From assembly GCF_035046485.1 (NCBI RefSeq), contig NC_085137.1, forward strand, positions 317,666,239 to 317,730,238: a DNA stretch of 64,000 nucleotides, read 5' to 3'. This document shows, one piece after another, positions 23,014-33,367 of this stretch. This stretch comes from Aedes albopictus (lineage: Eukaryota > Arthropoda > Insecta > Diptera > Culicidae). Every line of letters begins with the position of its first letter. Positions within the stretch are counted from its first letter, which is position 1. The translations under genes were made by a program, and so were the position numbers. The notes under the pieces are model-generated. The model saw only the letters and a program-made list of their open reading frames with translations. It had not been told where the DNA came from and did not search any database.

Positions 23014-23230
23014 TAGGGTCTTGTACCATTTGGGCAGGTGTACCTATTTTGGGCACTTGCCGTTTTGACTAAGTCAAATTCAAACCAATTGATTTGAATT
23101 TTTGTAAGAAGTTAGGCACGTACAGTATCTAACTCTGTACAAAAACACAAATCAATTGGTTTAAAATTTACTTAGTTATAGCAGCAAGTGCCCATAATAG
23201 GTACACCTGCCCAAATGGTACAAGACCCTA
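23014..23230. mobile_element. Fold-back MITE, TAGGGTCTTGTACCATT family, copy 2
   Basis: 217 bp with perfect outer ends TAGGGTCTTGTACCATTTGG and CCAAATGGTACAAGACCCTA. Internal TTAGGCACGTACAGTATCTA matches copy 1 (16556-16771). Non-coding. Confidence 0.92.
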
Positions 23231-23833
23231 CTAATAAAGATTATTAAAAAAAATATTGTAGATTTACTGCAAAAATGAGTTCCAAAGGGAATTTGCCTAG
23301 AATTTTCGTTTAACCACAAGGGGCGTTCCCATGCGAAAAAAGCTCTGAATCTCCCAAGACCGCAATTTATCGCAGCATTTCTGATTTTGGGCCTGGGAAT
23401 GTGTGGGAAAAAAGATGCCGATTAACAAAATTCGATTTTTTTTTGCCCTTTTCAACTTTTTCTTCTTTTACCGTTTTTCTTACAATTGTTCAACTATCTC
23501 ACAAAACCACCTTTTTGTTGGAAAGCTTGCTTCATTACCTTATCAATGATGTATTGAAACCAAAAGATAATGGTGATATAAATTAGAAATATCGATTTAA
23601 AATTATATGTTGTTTTTTGGCGAAAATCGATTTTTTAGCTTTAGTTAACTTTGAAGCACACTATCTTGGTAACTACATCAGCTAGAAACTTGAAATTCTG
23701 GATTTCTCTTAGTTTATATGTTTATTATTGATATAAAATTTCAGAACAAGCATTGGTGAAAGTCACTTTTCTAGTTTTTGTCCGCCTGATACCCTATAGT
23801 GGAGTGTCGCTTTAAATCTCAGAAGTATTCTAA
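23231..23833. other. Intergenic stretch, nothing recognised
   Basis: No gene or repeat named; AT-rich with short chance frames. Confidence 0.4.
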
Positions 23834-24006
23834 CTAGGGGCTGTCCATATACCACGTGGTCAGTCATTTTTCTTAGGAATTCGAGCCCGCCCCCTTCCCC
23901 GTTGTCATTTGTTCATACATTTTTTTAATTTGGTATGGACCATGGTCTTTGCACAGCCCTCCCCCCTCCCCCTACAATGACCACGTGATTTATGGACACC
24001 CCCTAG
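23834..24006. mobile_element. MITE with CTAGGGGCTGTCCATA ends
   Basis: CTAGGGGCTGTCCATATACC and its mirror TATGGACACCCCCTAG bound a 173-bp unit with CACGTGGT/CACGTG subterminal pairs and C-rich inner blocks. The element at 29403-30496 has the same plan (AGGGGCTGTTCATAAACCAC). Confidence 0.85.
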
Positions 24007-24387
24007 TATTGCTTTGGTTGCTTTGGTATTGCGTAAGACCTGGGAAAAGATCTATCAATGATCTCGGAATCAGCTTACCAGGAATTCTACTGTATGATTT
24101 TCAAAGGAATCTTTTTCTCGTCTTTTCATGGGCTGACCAAAACACCGAGAAGGGATTTGCGACAAATCTTGTCAGTTATTTTCCGGAGCTCTGAAGGAGA
24201 AGCTTGCAAAAATTTAGCCAGGAATTCGACACAGATCTCGGATGGTTTTGAGATACATCTATAAAGCAACATGCTAGAAATCGTTCAGGGGTGGACAGAT
24301 GCCTTCGTTGAGGTTCTCCTAAAAAATCAGGAATTTTGCCCAGCATTCCTAAGGTTTTTTTCGGATATTTTCCAGAAATATCCCTAT
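24007..24387. other. Intergenic stretch, nothing recognised
   Basis: Contains GGAATTC/GGAATC-like motifs in the style of 63065-63325 but no clear unit; no gene. Confidence 0.35.
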
Positions 24388-24552
24388 CATTAGCGGAGCA
24401 AGCTTTTTCTTTTTTCTTACTCACTCTCCCAAACATGCAAGCGAAAGAGCGAGATGAAAGAGGGGGCAAGCTGCCTCCTCTTCCATCTTTCTCTTCATCG
24501 TGTACGTTTAGGAGAGAGAGTAAGAAGAAAGAAAATGCTGGTTCCGCCAATG
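24388..24552. mobile_element. hAT-like MITE with 8-bp target duplication
   Basis: A 165-bp fold-back with ends CATTAGCGGAGCAAGC and the imperfect mirror GCTGGTTCCGCCAATG. It is flanked by the direct repeat ATCCCTAT (24380-24387 and 24553-24560). An 8-bp duplication with CA...TG ends is the hAT superfamily signature. The inner arms are GA/CT-rich and pair across the centre. No transposase. Confidence 0.85.
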
Positions 24553-26509
24553 ATCCCTATCAAGAAAATATTCCAGGCTGATTTTTTTTTCACTCGTACA
24601 ACACAAAAATAATAAATTATTAACGAAAAAAATACTATCGGTGACAGGATCATAACATGCAGTGTGGAGCCAGCTGAAAGACCTGAAAACCTCTTGTCTA
24701 TGTGATACGACTAGAGACTCTCAATGCAGAGGTTAAGGTTTCAATTCTAGTTCAGAAGTAATCGCGATTGATTGACCTGAAGTTCTGTTCTCCAAGGTAG
24801 TTTGGCTGACCTGGAATATCCCTATAGTGGTTCAATATGACATTTGAGATTTCAAGACGTTCACGAATCCCTGCAGATAATGCGATGCTATTATTTATGG
24901 TGAAAATACGTGGGTAACTCTCGCTGAGACCGGCCCACTATTTAAAACTTGTCTTCAAAAATGTTTAAGGTGCCGATTTTCTGAAAAATCTCACTAAAAA
25001 GAAAGGAAAATGCATTTGGTTACTCAAATTGATGGACCCCCCGTTAGTTAGAGTAACAACAATTTTTGTAGACCCCTCGATTTTGGTCAAATGGTGGCTT
25101 TTTCTGGTCAGTCACGGAGTAACAACTACGAATTGTACAGTCATCCATGCTCATGCTCAAATGGAATATATGAATATGCCAAGAACTAACATGAGCTTGA
25201 TTAAATTTTTATGTCAATTGAAAGCTGTGCCACGTATTTCTTTTACCGGATTCCCGAATCCTTTCAATTATTTGCCTGATCTACCTATTCGCATGAATCG
25301 TAAAGCTGGTGGAGTTTTCATGAATGTTTAATGCTCCAACTGAACGAACGAGTATGCAGTGCAACCTGAGATGCTGCTGGTCGGACCAATCGCATCCAAC
25401 GCAAACAGTGGCCAAAATTGAGTCATTTTTAACCCCGGTAGCGTGGCGGAGCAAGCTAACGAGCAGTGCAATTATAGATGGAAATATGGCGATGATTTAG
25501 ACCAATTACAGAAACATAAGCGGGAAAAAAAGAAGTCCCGGCCCAGAGAAGCAAAAGTAAATAATCGAGCGAGATCCCATCAACGAAAAATGTAGCAGTT
25601 CTGTTCATGAAAAGGGGCAAAATACGGCACGAAACTGGCGAGATGTTAAAAACGCATAAAAACACAAACAGCAAACATAAGGCGCTAATCAAAAGATTGC
25701 ATTGACGGAGAGGCGACCACGACTGCTGCTGAGCCGTGAAAGAACTCACACGTTTCGGATGGCAGAGGATGTCTGACACGAGGAAAAAGAGTTGTTCGTT
25801 TGAGAAAACCTGTGCAAAAAATAAATCGCGAGATGATTATTTCTTCTTTCTACTGTCTTCGCTTTTGCTGCCTAAACTTCGCTGAGGAACGTTATAGTTT
25901 ATGAGTCGTCCAACAGGAAGGATAACGATTCCGTTGCTAATGGAGAAGATGTGTGTGAAGCATCAGTGTAGAGTGCGGCAAGATTGTGCCTACTAATTAG
26001 GTTTTCAGCGAGGGGCTGAGATCTTCCGATTTCGATCGTTGGCAATCGATTTCGGTTGAATCTCACTGAAGATTTAAAGAGCGATTAGATACCGGGCGTA
26101 AGGTAGAAAAAGCAATGCAAAAGTGCTTAGCAACCATCTAAAGCAGTAGAGATGAGCCTCCAATAAGAGGTGTAGACAGCGCATAACAAAGCTAGTAGGG
26201 TAACCTGGGGTAATACGCAACCCCGGGGCAAAACGCCCTCCGTAAGATGCAAGCAAACTAGACGTAAAATTGAGCCAAACAAGCCTAAGAATGACAAGAA
26301 TATTGGAATAAAAAACGTGGAAAACGATGATTTTCCACATTTGGAAAGATTGTCTATTTTGAAGCGCACGCAATTCAAGCGATCGCGCGCTGATTATGTG
26401 GATTCAACCTTTTAACTATCATCCGCTTCCTACACCCTCCATTTGCTGCCGTAAATAGTAAGATGGAGCCGCATGGTATTTCATCAGAACTCAAAGCGGG
26501 AAATGCCAG
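24553..26509. other. Intergenic stretch, sparse repeat debris
   Basis: No gene recognised. 25105-25160 matches 29552-29605 in inverted orientation (CACGGAGTAACAACTACGAA / TTCGTAGTTGCTACTCCGTG), followed by CATGCTCATGCTC. A GGGGTAATACGCAA/GGGGCAAAACGCC block at 26205-26245 pairs loosely with 27861-27896. The rest is unassigned. Confidence 0.4.
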
Positions 26510-27857
26510 CACGGAGAAAACTCAGTTTAGTTTGAAACAACAAACACGTTTGTTGATTTACAAACCAGAAAATTGGTTGTAAACAAACTAAATTTTGTTG
26601 ACTCAAACTATTTGGTTTGGTTTGAAACAAACAACGAATTTAGTTTTCTCAAGTATTGTGATTCCAAACCAATGTATTTGTTATTTTCTAACATGAATTC
26701 AGTTTGTTTTCACCGGATTGCCGGTTGTTCTTTTCCAGTTTAAAATCTAAGAAACAAACCAACATACTGGATTGAACCAACAAATACTTTCGGTTGAAAT
26801 GAATTATACTTTCATTTGGAGATCAAACAACCGGACATTTCGTTCATTTCAAACTAAAATCTCGGTTTGTTTAAAAGTTGTAACGCCGACACCGCTCGCA
26901 CAAGAACTGCCTTTGTCAGTCATCCAGTCATCTGAAGGTAATCGTGTGCGTACGTGTAAGCAAGCTCGAAAGATAAATTCAGATCAGAAAGTTTTTAGGA
27001 AATTAAGACAAAATATGAGTAACAGCAAGTAAGTTTTTGATTATTGGGTTGATATTCTGAATGATATAAAAACGTTGTTACTAAATTGTAATCAATTTCT
27101 TCCCACCAGCATAACAAGCATCATGGCGGTGATCTCGAAGGTGAGAGTTGGAATTTTCCTTCGGTTTTTCCCACACAGCGAAACTCATTTGATGAGAAGA
27201 AGGACGTGTGCGTTTGTCGGAATTAGACCGGATTTTTCAGTGAGGCGAATTCTAGAAACATTAATATTTCGACCGGATGTATAATAGTGGTCTCTCTACT
27301 AGGGTTCTACTTCTAGCGGGATTCTGAAGGCCCCGTTAAAGAATTCACAAATCAATCACCTGTGACTTGTGCACAGTGGGTTGAAAAAAGTGTAAAGTTT
27401 AAAAATTTTAGCGATATTTTAAATAAAATGGGACACATTTTACACCTTCATTTGGAAATTTCAATTTTACGTCATCACAGAAAGAAAATGCAAAACCCGG
27501 GGGAGCAGCGGGGAGCTGTAAGCAGGGTAAAAACAACAAATTGGTCGGTCAATTCAACAACCAAGCCTCGTTTAATTTGAACTTTATTCCGGTATTTTCA
27601 ACTGACACATTTTGGTTTGAAACAACTAATATTGATGATCGTTTACAGAGCTGTCATATGGAACAACAAACATTTTTGTTGTTTTAAATGGATATTTGTA
27701 AAAATAACTGGAGATTATGAAAATCCATCAACATGATATTTTAGTTTGTTTTAACTACCCTGGGCAGTAAAATCGAACTAAACTATCGTTTGTGTCGAAG
27801 ATTTCCGGTTGAATTAAACTGAAATTTGTTTTTTTTTACAAATATTTTTTCTCCGTG
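26510..27857. mobile_element. Candidate 1.35-kb TIR element (CACGGAGAAAA ends)
   Basis: CACGGAGAAAA (26510) mirrors TTTTTTCTCCGTG (ending 27857). Inside both ends, TTTAGTTTG/AAACAAAC-type motifs are dense and form local palindromes (26525-26640). The middle (26880-27290) has a different base composition and could be captured host DNA. No transposase seen. TIRs are short, so the call is tentative. Confidence 0.5.
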
Positions 27858-28174
27858 AGAGGTCATATTGCCCCACCTCAAGGTGCGTTTTGCCCCAACA
27901 GTTTTCAGCACCCAAAAGTAACACTTTTTTAAATTGTTAAATTGATTCGGTAAAATTGATGGGATTTTTTTTATTATCGTACAAATTGGACTATTCTGGT
28001 TGGATTGGATTCTGGTTTTGATGATGGTAGCATTTCTGAGAAGGGATACACGCCAGAAGGGTTTTCACGCCGCCGTCGCCGATTGCCACGCCGACACGCC
28101 GATGTTTCCTGGATCGGCTTCAAACAACATAAACATAAACTTTTTTCCACCAGTGCATGAGTATAACACCCCTT

Positions 28175-29125
28175 TAAAGCCTGTATCCGCAATAATCGGG
28201 ACAGAGAAGTACGGCTGTAGGTCTGTAATGAATTGGTAAAATTGACCAAATAATTGACTGAGAACTCTTTGGTTTGTGTTTATTATTTGTGCCAATTTTT
28301 ATTAAAATCGATGCATTACTTTTAACTGTGGATAAAAAACAAACAGACGTGGTTTTAAGCATTTTGTACAATCATAACCAATTTTCATTCGCTTAATTGA
28401 TGATTCTTTTACGCTACAGTTCAAAGCTCTGTTATGATAATTTTGAAATTTCGTTAGCAGTTATGATACTTATAGAGACACTTTCTTGCAAAATTTCATC
28501 AACTTTGATCAATTGGTTTGAAAGCTACTGGTGTTGATAGAGATGAGTGTTAGTGAAAACTTTTCGTGTTTTTCATGTGCGATGTTTACCTGTTCATAAC
28601 TTTTGAATTTATCTACCAATCTTCATGAAATTTTCACAGAAGGTGGTTAATTATGTGTATGTTATGCCTGCAAAATTTGATGATTATTGGTAAAGTACTT
28701 TCAATAGTAAAAACGAAACAATAACGGGTGCTGACTAATTGCTATCTGAGGGGCTAAAATCACGTTCAGTCCCAATATGTGTTTCGACTATAAAATTGTT
28801 GATAGTGCATCGATTTTTTTGAAATTTTGCCTATACAACAAATGTAGATTGAGAAGTTTGTGTTCAAAATTTCATCCATATCCTTTGTCAAATTCAAAAG
28901 TTACAGCGCTGACAAGCAAAACTAGGGTCTGTACAAAATTCGATGGCGCACATCCTACTCTTTCATTGCTACAACATAAAGTACTGTACCGATTCACATG
29001 AAATTTTGTAGCTGAGAAGAACACATCTTAAGATGTTACTAGGAGAAAATTAAGCAACCTGAATGTATTAACTGCAGTGTTACTGCTGAATTTCTATGTC
29101 CCGATTATTACGGATACAGGCTTTA
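28175..29125. mobile_element. TIR element (TAAAGCCTGTATCCG ends), 951 bp
   Basis: About 33-bp inverted ends: TAAAGCCTGTATCCGCAATA at the left and TATTACGGATACAGGCTTTA at the right, continuing through TCGGGACAGAGAA with two mismatches. The inside is AT-rich with no transposase. It lies within the nested complex. Confidence 0.8.
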
Positions 29126-29656
29126 CCAATCCCCGTTAAAAAAATATAGTATATTTGATTCTTATTGACTTGGGGACCCGCACGCCGATTCATGCCGACT
29201 TCTCATCGGCGTGGCGCGGCAGCGCACACGTCTATTCGGGCATAGTTTTTCCGGCTTTTCTTTATAAATTTTCTCAACGATGGAAAATATTGTGAAAACC
29301 TTTTTCCACATCATATTTTTTTGGATTCCAGAGAAAATTTGCTTTCAATTTCATTAAAACACTTTCTACGATGCTTCGTTCTTGAGTTATGATTTTTCAA
29401 AGTAAGGGGCTGTTCATAAACCACGTAGACCAAAATTTGGCCATCTCAGAACACCCCCCTCCCCCCTCGTAGACTTTTGTCCATACAACAATTTTGAAAT
29501 TTGTATGGAGCGTAGACTTTGGCCAGACCCCCCCCCCTTCCATGAGCATGAGCATGAGCATAGATGACCGCACAATTCGTAGTTGCTACTCCGTGATTGA
29601 CCAGAGCAATCGAAATTGCACAAGGAACCAATGAATAGGGCTTGGGACTAGCTTAC

Positions 29657-29795
29657 TATTCTCAATGTACACAGGTCGAGAGCTCTCAACTTTAATAAGG
29701 TCAATAACGGCGCCGGCCACGTCCTTACGGTCATCGAGGATGGAAGGGAATGTTAGTAAGACAAACGTTGTTAAAAAGACCGCGAATCGCTGCAT
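29657..29795 (-). other. Candidate captured first coding exon (secreted-type N-terminus)
   Basis: Minus strand, ATG at 29793-29795: MQRFAVFLTTFVLLTFPS reads as a signal peptide or signal anchor, followed by ILDDRKDVAGAVIDLIKVE and VYIEN. Immediately after, the minus strand has A/GTAAGC (29656-29651), a good splice-donor match, and past it the reading loses protein-like character. Insect ionotropic-receptor and secreted-protein genes can begin this way, but similarity is only impressionistic. The exon lies inside sequence inserted in a MITE, so it may be a captured gene piece. It could also be chance. Confidence 0.25.
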
Positions 29796-30214
29796 CTCCA
29801 CGTTTGTCTCAGGAAGGAATTTTTTGTTAGTAGGGTAAGGTACATTGTCAGTCCGGGAGTCACCTATGGTTGGTGATATGATTTGACAATGGATCAATAT
29901 ACACAAACCGCCGTTAACAACCGACCACTTTTCGACGCAAGAACTAGTTAAAAAGAAAATTCTATCGCGCGTCTCCACTCCACTAGGGAGCAGAAACCTT
30001 TAGTCTATTCCACACAGAAATACACTGAACGCGACTCACTTGTCGGCGCCCGGATTTTTTCTCGACCGGCGAACCCGAACTAACATTTTTCACTCTTTTG
30101 TGTAAATGCAAAAAATGAAAGAAAATATTTATTATCAACTAAAAGTGTATTGGAAACTAGCGCCGAAGGGAAGCGAAAAATTCGGAACCGACTCAACCAC
30201 GGCGCGCGCACACT

Positions 30215-30434
30215 CGTCCCGTCGTCGGAGCCCCGCAGAGAGAAGAGAAAAAAAAACAAATCGCAAAAATCTAGCTAAGCGAGCGCGCGAAACTTTGCTG
30301 CTGCCGAACTACCGCACACTACTGACTGCTTGGCGTCCCGTCGTCGGTGCCCCGCAGAGAAGAAAAACAAATCGCAAAAATCTAGCAAAGCGAGCGCGCG
30401 AAGCTTTGCTGCTGCCGAACTACCGCACACTACT
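30215..30434. repeat. ~119-bp tandem duplication
   Basis: CGTCCCGTCGTCGG begins at 30215 and again at 30334. Both copies carry AAACAAATCGCAAAAATCTA, AAGCGAGCGCGCGAA and TTTGCTGCTGCCGAACTACC with few differences. GC-richer than its surroundings; it may be a duplicated promoter-like segment upstream (minus strand) of the candidate exon. Confidence 0.9.
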
Positions 30435-30583
30435 CTTTGGCCAGACCCCCCCCCCTTCCCCCCAAAAAGTCTTCGTGGTTTATGAACGGCCCTTAAGCAG
30501 TGTCAGGGGAAAACAAAAAAATCCACCATTTCCGGGAAAACAGGCGACCCTGATTTTTTCTCAATATTTTTTTGTTCATATAT

Positions 30584-30838
30584 CAGGCCAAACATGTCTA
30601 AAGGTCCAATCTGCAGAAGAGACCCTCTCTTTGGTTTCCCTCTCTTTCGTTAATATCTCAGCTGTTTATTTGTATTATGATTGTCTTCTTGCATTAAACG
30701 ATGGTCAAAACAATCGTCTTTTGATTTGTACTGCAAAAGTAGTTGAAAAGTGTACCATTACATTGCAATAATTGAAAGAGAAAGTGAACACAGAGAGCCT
30801 CTCAAATGCAGATAGGACCTATTGAAATGTTTGGCCTG
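30584..30838. mobile_element. MITE with CAGGCCAAACAT ends
   Basis: CAGGCCAAACATGTCTAAAG mirrors the far end ATTGAAATGTTTGGCCTG with AGGTCC/GGACCT pairs just inside. It sits in an ATATAT site. The intact relative of the host element (36765-36785) has no insertion at this point. Confidence 0.8.
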
Positions 30839-31001
30839 ATATATATGAGCCCTGCCTGTGGAAAAAGTTTCATGAAAATCTGAGACCCTTCGGATCAAAC
30901 CCGTACGGTAATATCAAAAATCCCTTGATATCACGCGGACCAAAAGTTGGCGTTTCTTAGATAAATAAGTAAACTAAATTTCAATACGCAAGACACCCAT
31001 A

Positions 31002-31280
31002 GGGCCCATATAGCCGAGGCGGTAAACGCACGGGTATTCAGCATGACCATGCTGAGGGTGACGGGTTCGATTCCCGGTCGGTCCAGGATCTTTTCGTAAA
31101 GGAAATTTCCTTGACTTCCTTGGGCATAGAGTATCTTCGCGCCTGCCACACGATATACACATGCAAAATGGTCATTGGCAGAGGAAGCTCTCAGTTAAAA
31201 ACTGTGGAAGTGCTCATTGAACACTAAGCTGAGAAGCAGGCTTTGTCCCAGTGAGGACGTTACGCCAAGAAGAAGAAGAA
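31002..31280 (+). mobile_element. Feilai-type SINE, full length with target duplication
   Basis: A tRNA-like head GGGCCCATATAGCCGAGGCG contains the A box. GACGGGTTCGATTCCCGGTC contains the B box, about 45 bp apart. A unique body (GGGCATAGAGTATCTTCGCG, GTGGAAGTGCTCATTGAACA) and a terminal AAG triplet tail (31269-31280) follow. The direct repeat GACACCCATA flanks it (30992-31001, 31281-31290). This layout matches the published Feilai family of Aedes aegypti. Pol III would transcribe it and a partner LINE would supply reverse transcriptase. Confidence 0.9.
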
Positions 31281-31295
31281 GACACCCATAAAATC

Positions 31296-31622
31296 ATCTT
31301 AATCTTACACAGTTGAAATTGCTTTGACTACCAAGTGCACAACAGAAACATTGATTGATTGATTTATCTTTATTTGAGAGACTTTCAGCCCTTGGCTGGT
31401 TCGTCTCTTTACAACAGAAACATGTGCTCGATGAACAAATTGAGATTTGAGTTATGAAAAGAAATCCACGTGCTCCGGTGAGACTTGAACTCACGACTCC
31501 CAATTCGCTAGACGGGCGCTTCTATACCTTCAAGCTACGGAGTCACTCGACTATCTCCGTCGCCAGCAGGCCTAGAACTGAACTCGATTCCACAGTCGCA
31601 CTCGCACATTGGGAAGCAGTGC
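31296..31622 (-). mobile_element. tRNA-derived repeat, fourth family, antisense copy
   Basis: The minus strand has GACTCCGTAGCTTGAAGG (A-box region) and GTGAGTTCAAGTCTCACCGG (B-box region), then CACGTGGATTTCTTTTCATA and a tail with TTGTTCATCGAGCACATG. It faces a sister copy at 31735-32043 in opposite orientation; further copies are at 41495-41650, 53726-53900 and 60040-60320. A 59-bp insertion interrupts it at 31352-31410. Confidence 0.8.
31352..31410 (-). mobile_element. 59-bp 3' tail of a non-LTR element with 13-bp duplication
   Basis: The direct repeat ACAACAGAAACAT occurs at 31339-31351 and 31411-31423. Between them the minus strand reads GACGAACCAGCCAAGGGCTG, GAAAGTCTCTC, then AATAAAGATAAATCAATCAA, which looks like a LINE 3' end with polyadenylation-type signal and short tandem tail. 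It is an extreme 5' truncation. Confidence 0.85.
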
Positions 31623-31734
31623 CCGAAGCTCTTGACAATTAAAAAAAATAATAACTTCCTCTCCCGCTTTGACATACATGTGCACTACAGTGTATGTGTT
31701 ACAGATGTTCATCTAATCTCATCCGAAGGAGGTT

Positions 31735-32043
31735 TGGATTGTGAAAAGAAGATAACCATGTGCGATTGTAAAATCGAGTTCAGTTCTAGGCCTACTGGCG
31801 ATGGAGATAGTCGAGTGACTCCATAGCTTGAAGGAATAGAAGCGCCCGTATAGCGAATTGGGAGTCGTGAGTACGAGTCTCACCGGAGTACGTGGATTTC
31901 TTTTCATAATATCAAATCTCAATTTGTTCATCGAGCACATGTTCTGTTGTGCACATGAATGTCAAAGTATTTTCAACTGTGTAATTTCCCACATGGCTTG
32001 GCCAGCCAAAGCAAAATCAAGAAATTGTCATCTTAATATTAGT
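31735..32043 (+). mobile_element. tRNA-derived repeat, fourth family, sense copy
   Basis: GACTCCATAGCTTGAAGGAA, then GAGTACGAGTCTCACCGGAG (B box altered from GAGTTCAAGTC), then the CACGTGG body as in 31296-31622. It ends with CAAGAAATTG. Together with its antisense partner it makes a natural ~750-bp inverted pair. Confidence 0.8.
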
Positions 32044-32045
32044 TA

Positions 32046-32322
32046 CAGTTGACTCTCTACATCACGATATTGAAGGGACCATCGAGATAGGGAGAGATCG
32101 AATTCAAGATCCAATTTATAATGCACACTAGATTGAAAACCCGTCCGTAACTAGGAAAAATCCAGAAAAAAAAACCAACGAGATCGCATCGAGATAGAGA
32201 GATATCGAGATAAGGAGATATCGACATGTAGAAATGTATGCAGATTGAAGAGACCGACCAAACCATCGAGATAGGGAGAGATATCGAGATGTAGAACATC
32301 GACATGTTGAGAGTCGACTGTA
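32046..32322. mobile_element. TA-flanked MITE (CAGTTGACTCTC ends)
   Basis: TA then CAGTTGACTCTCTACAT at the left; ATGTTGAGAGTCGACTG then TA at the right. The interior repeats ATCGAGATAGGGAGAGAT and ATATCGAGAT motifs. TA duplication with CAGT ends fits the Tc1/mariner superfamily. It shares end style with 48023-49736 and the fragment at 6038. Confidence 0.85.
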
Positions 32323-32414
32323 TAGGGCCACGTTTGCTTAGGAGGTGCATATTACCCCACCTCCCCCTAAGATTTCACAGAAAAATATAATGACAATGGA
32401 AATGGCGGATTTGT

Positions 32415-33367
32415 ACAACCTTGCGCCTTATGAACTTCACCTCTACAAAGCTTGCTCCTGTCAGCGTCTTAGCAGTCCCACAACTTGTATCCCGGTTCAA
32501 GACACTTGAAGCAATCCTCCAGTGGCTCTTGAATGCCCAGCACGGACATACCGATCAGCCCACCTTGTGCTTACCTACTTCAACGGTCTTATTAGCGTCC
32601 TACAGATAGCTGAGACTAGGCCACCTGTGCTCTTGCCTGGTCTTTCCTTAGCCGAACAGCTGCGGTGGTCACCTGCACCTTGCACAGTTGCCGTAATGCC
32701 GTGACGAGTTCTTTTGCGTTCATGATTTCGTCCAGATTTCTGACCTTCGAAGTCGCTCCCGCACCGCGGTGAGAGACCTCGCCTCGACAGCTTCACCAAG
32801 AGCCTGTTCCGTCAGTCTCCGACCTCTGAGTATTTGGATTAGTCCGTCTTAACCTTCCGTAATTCGCGTGGTTGACCAGCAACACGCTAATGCTGAATAC
32901 AAATAGCGAGATTTTTTCCAGTGTGCTGTACTGAATACAACAGCGCGATAGCTTGAGTGTTAAAGACGTGGATGTCGCCCTTCTTGCCCTTGGCACCTGC
33001 CTCCATATCCCTTCTTGGCTCTGTGTCCCCACGCTCCTGTTCCTCTTTCTTCTTCTTCTTCACCTTCTTCTTCTTCTTCTTCTTCTTCTTCTTCTTCTTC
33101 TTCTTCTTCTTCTTCTTCTTCATGCCCACTAGGACACCCCCTGGCCTCGTCAGAACCTGCAGTGATAGAGGAAGAGGACTTACGCATAGTCGAAACCCTC
33201 TGTTCCTTCGGGTCAGGGACGGACGGGCCTCTTAAGATCCACCATCTCCAGCTTTCCGAGCCGGAGTTCGACTTGCACGCAGCATTTAAGCTGGCAATCC
33301 TTGGCATCGGCTGACGCGTGGAAACATGAGGTACGAACTGTTGAGGATCAATATTGCAGACACTCAT
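32415..33367 (-). pseudogene. ORF1 (gag-like) remnant of an R1-group non-LTR element
   Basis: The minus strand carries an acidic/charged N-terminal part (33367-33130), an expanded GAA tract, then VRNLDEIMNAKELVTALRQ (~32720), an AVRLRK segment and a zinc-knuckle remnant CFKCLEPGYKLWDC (~32490). ORF1 proteins of this group bind element RNA. In relatives the knuckle is CX2CX4HX4C; here the His is Tyr, and stops and frameshifts follow. No adjoining ORF2 was seen. Clade assignment is from the ORF1 pattern only. Confidence 0.7.
33065..33121. repeat. (TTC)19 microsatellite inside ORF1 remnant
   Basis: Nineteen perfect TTC units after an interrupted TTC stretch (33045-33064). On the minus strand this falls in the ORF1 remnant and would read as poly-Glu or poly-Lys depending on frame. 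The tract probably expanded after the ORF died. Confidence 0.95.

Larger units (their letters stand above)
29403..30496. mobile_element. MITE interrupted by an 894-bp insertion
   Basis: Left part 29403-29541 (AAGGGGCTGTTCATAAACCA, C-rich block) and right part 30436-30496 (CTTCGTGGTTTATGAACGGC, CCCTTAA) are the two ends of one MITE. The block TTTGGCCAGACCCCC... occurs at both break points (29518 and 30436), so the insert is bracketed by a ~23-bp direct copy. The insert holds a candidate exon and a tandem duplication. Confidence 0.75.
27961..30924. mobile_element. Nested complex built on a fold-back element
   Basis: The outer ends GGGATTTTTTTTATTATCGT (27961) and the mirrored CCCGTACGGTAATATCAAAA (to 30924) match the intact element at 35600-36859. 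Fragments of its body reappear at ~29240-29402 (CATATTTTTTTGGATTCC, GATGCTTCGTTCTTGAG) and 30497-30583 (CAGTGTCAGGGGAAAACAAA). The gaps are filled by the elements at 28175-29125, 29403-30496 and 30584-30838. Confidence 0.75.

Noticed and set aside
31020..31090. A functional tRNA gene
   Set aside because: A and B boxes are present but they belong to the head of a SINE with body, triplet tail and target duplication.
32887..33367. Poly-Lys and poly-Glu frames
   Set aside because: Different readings of one TTC/GAA tract within a dead ORF1.
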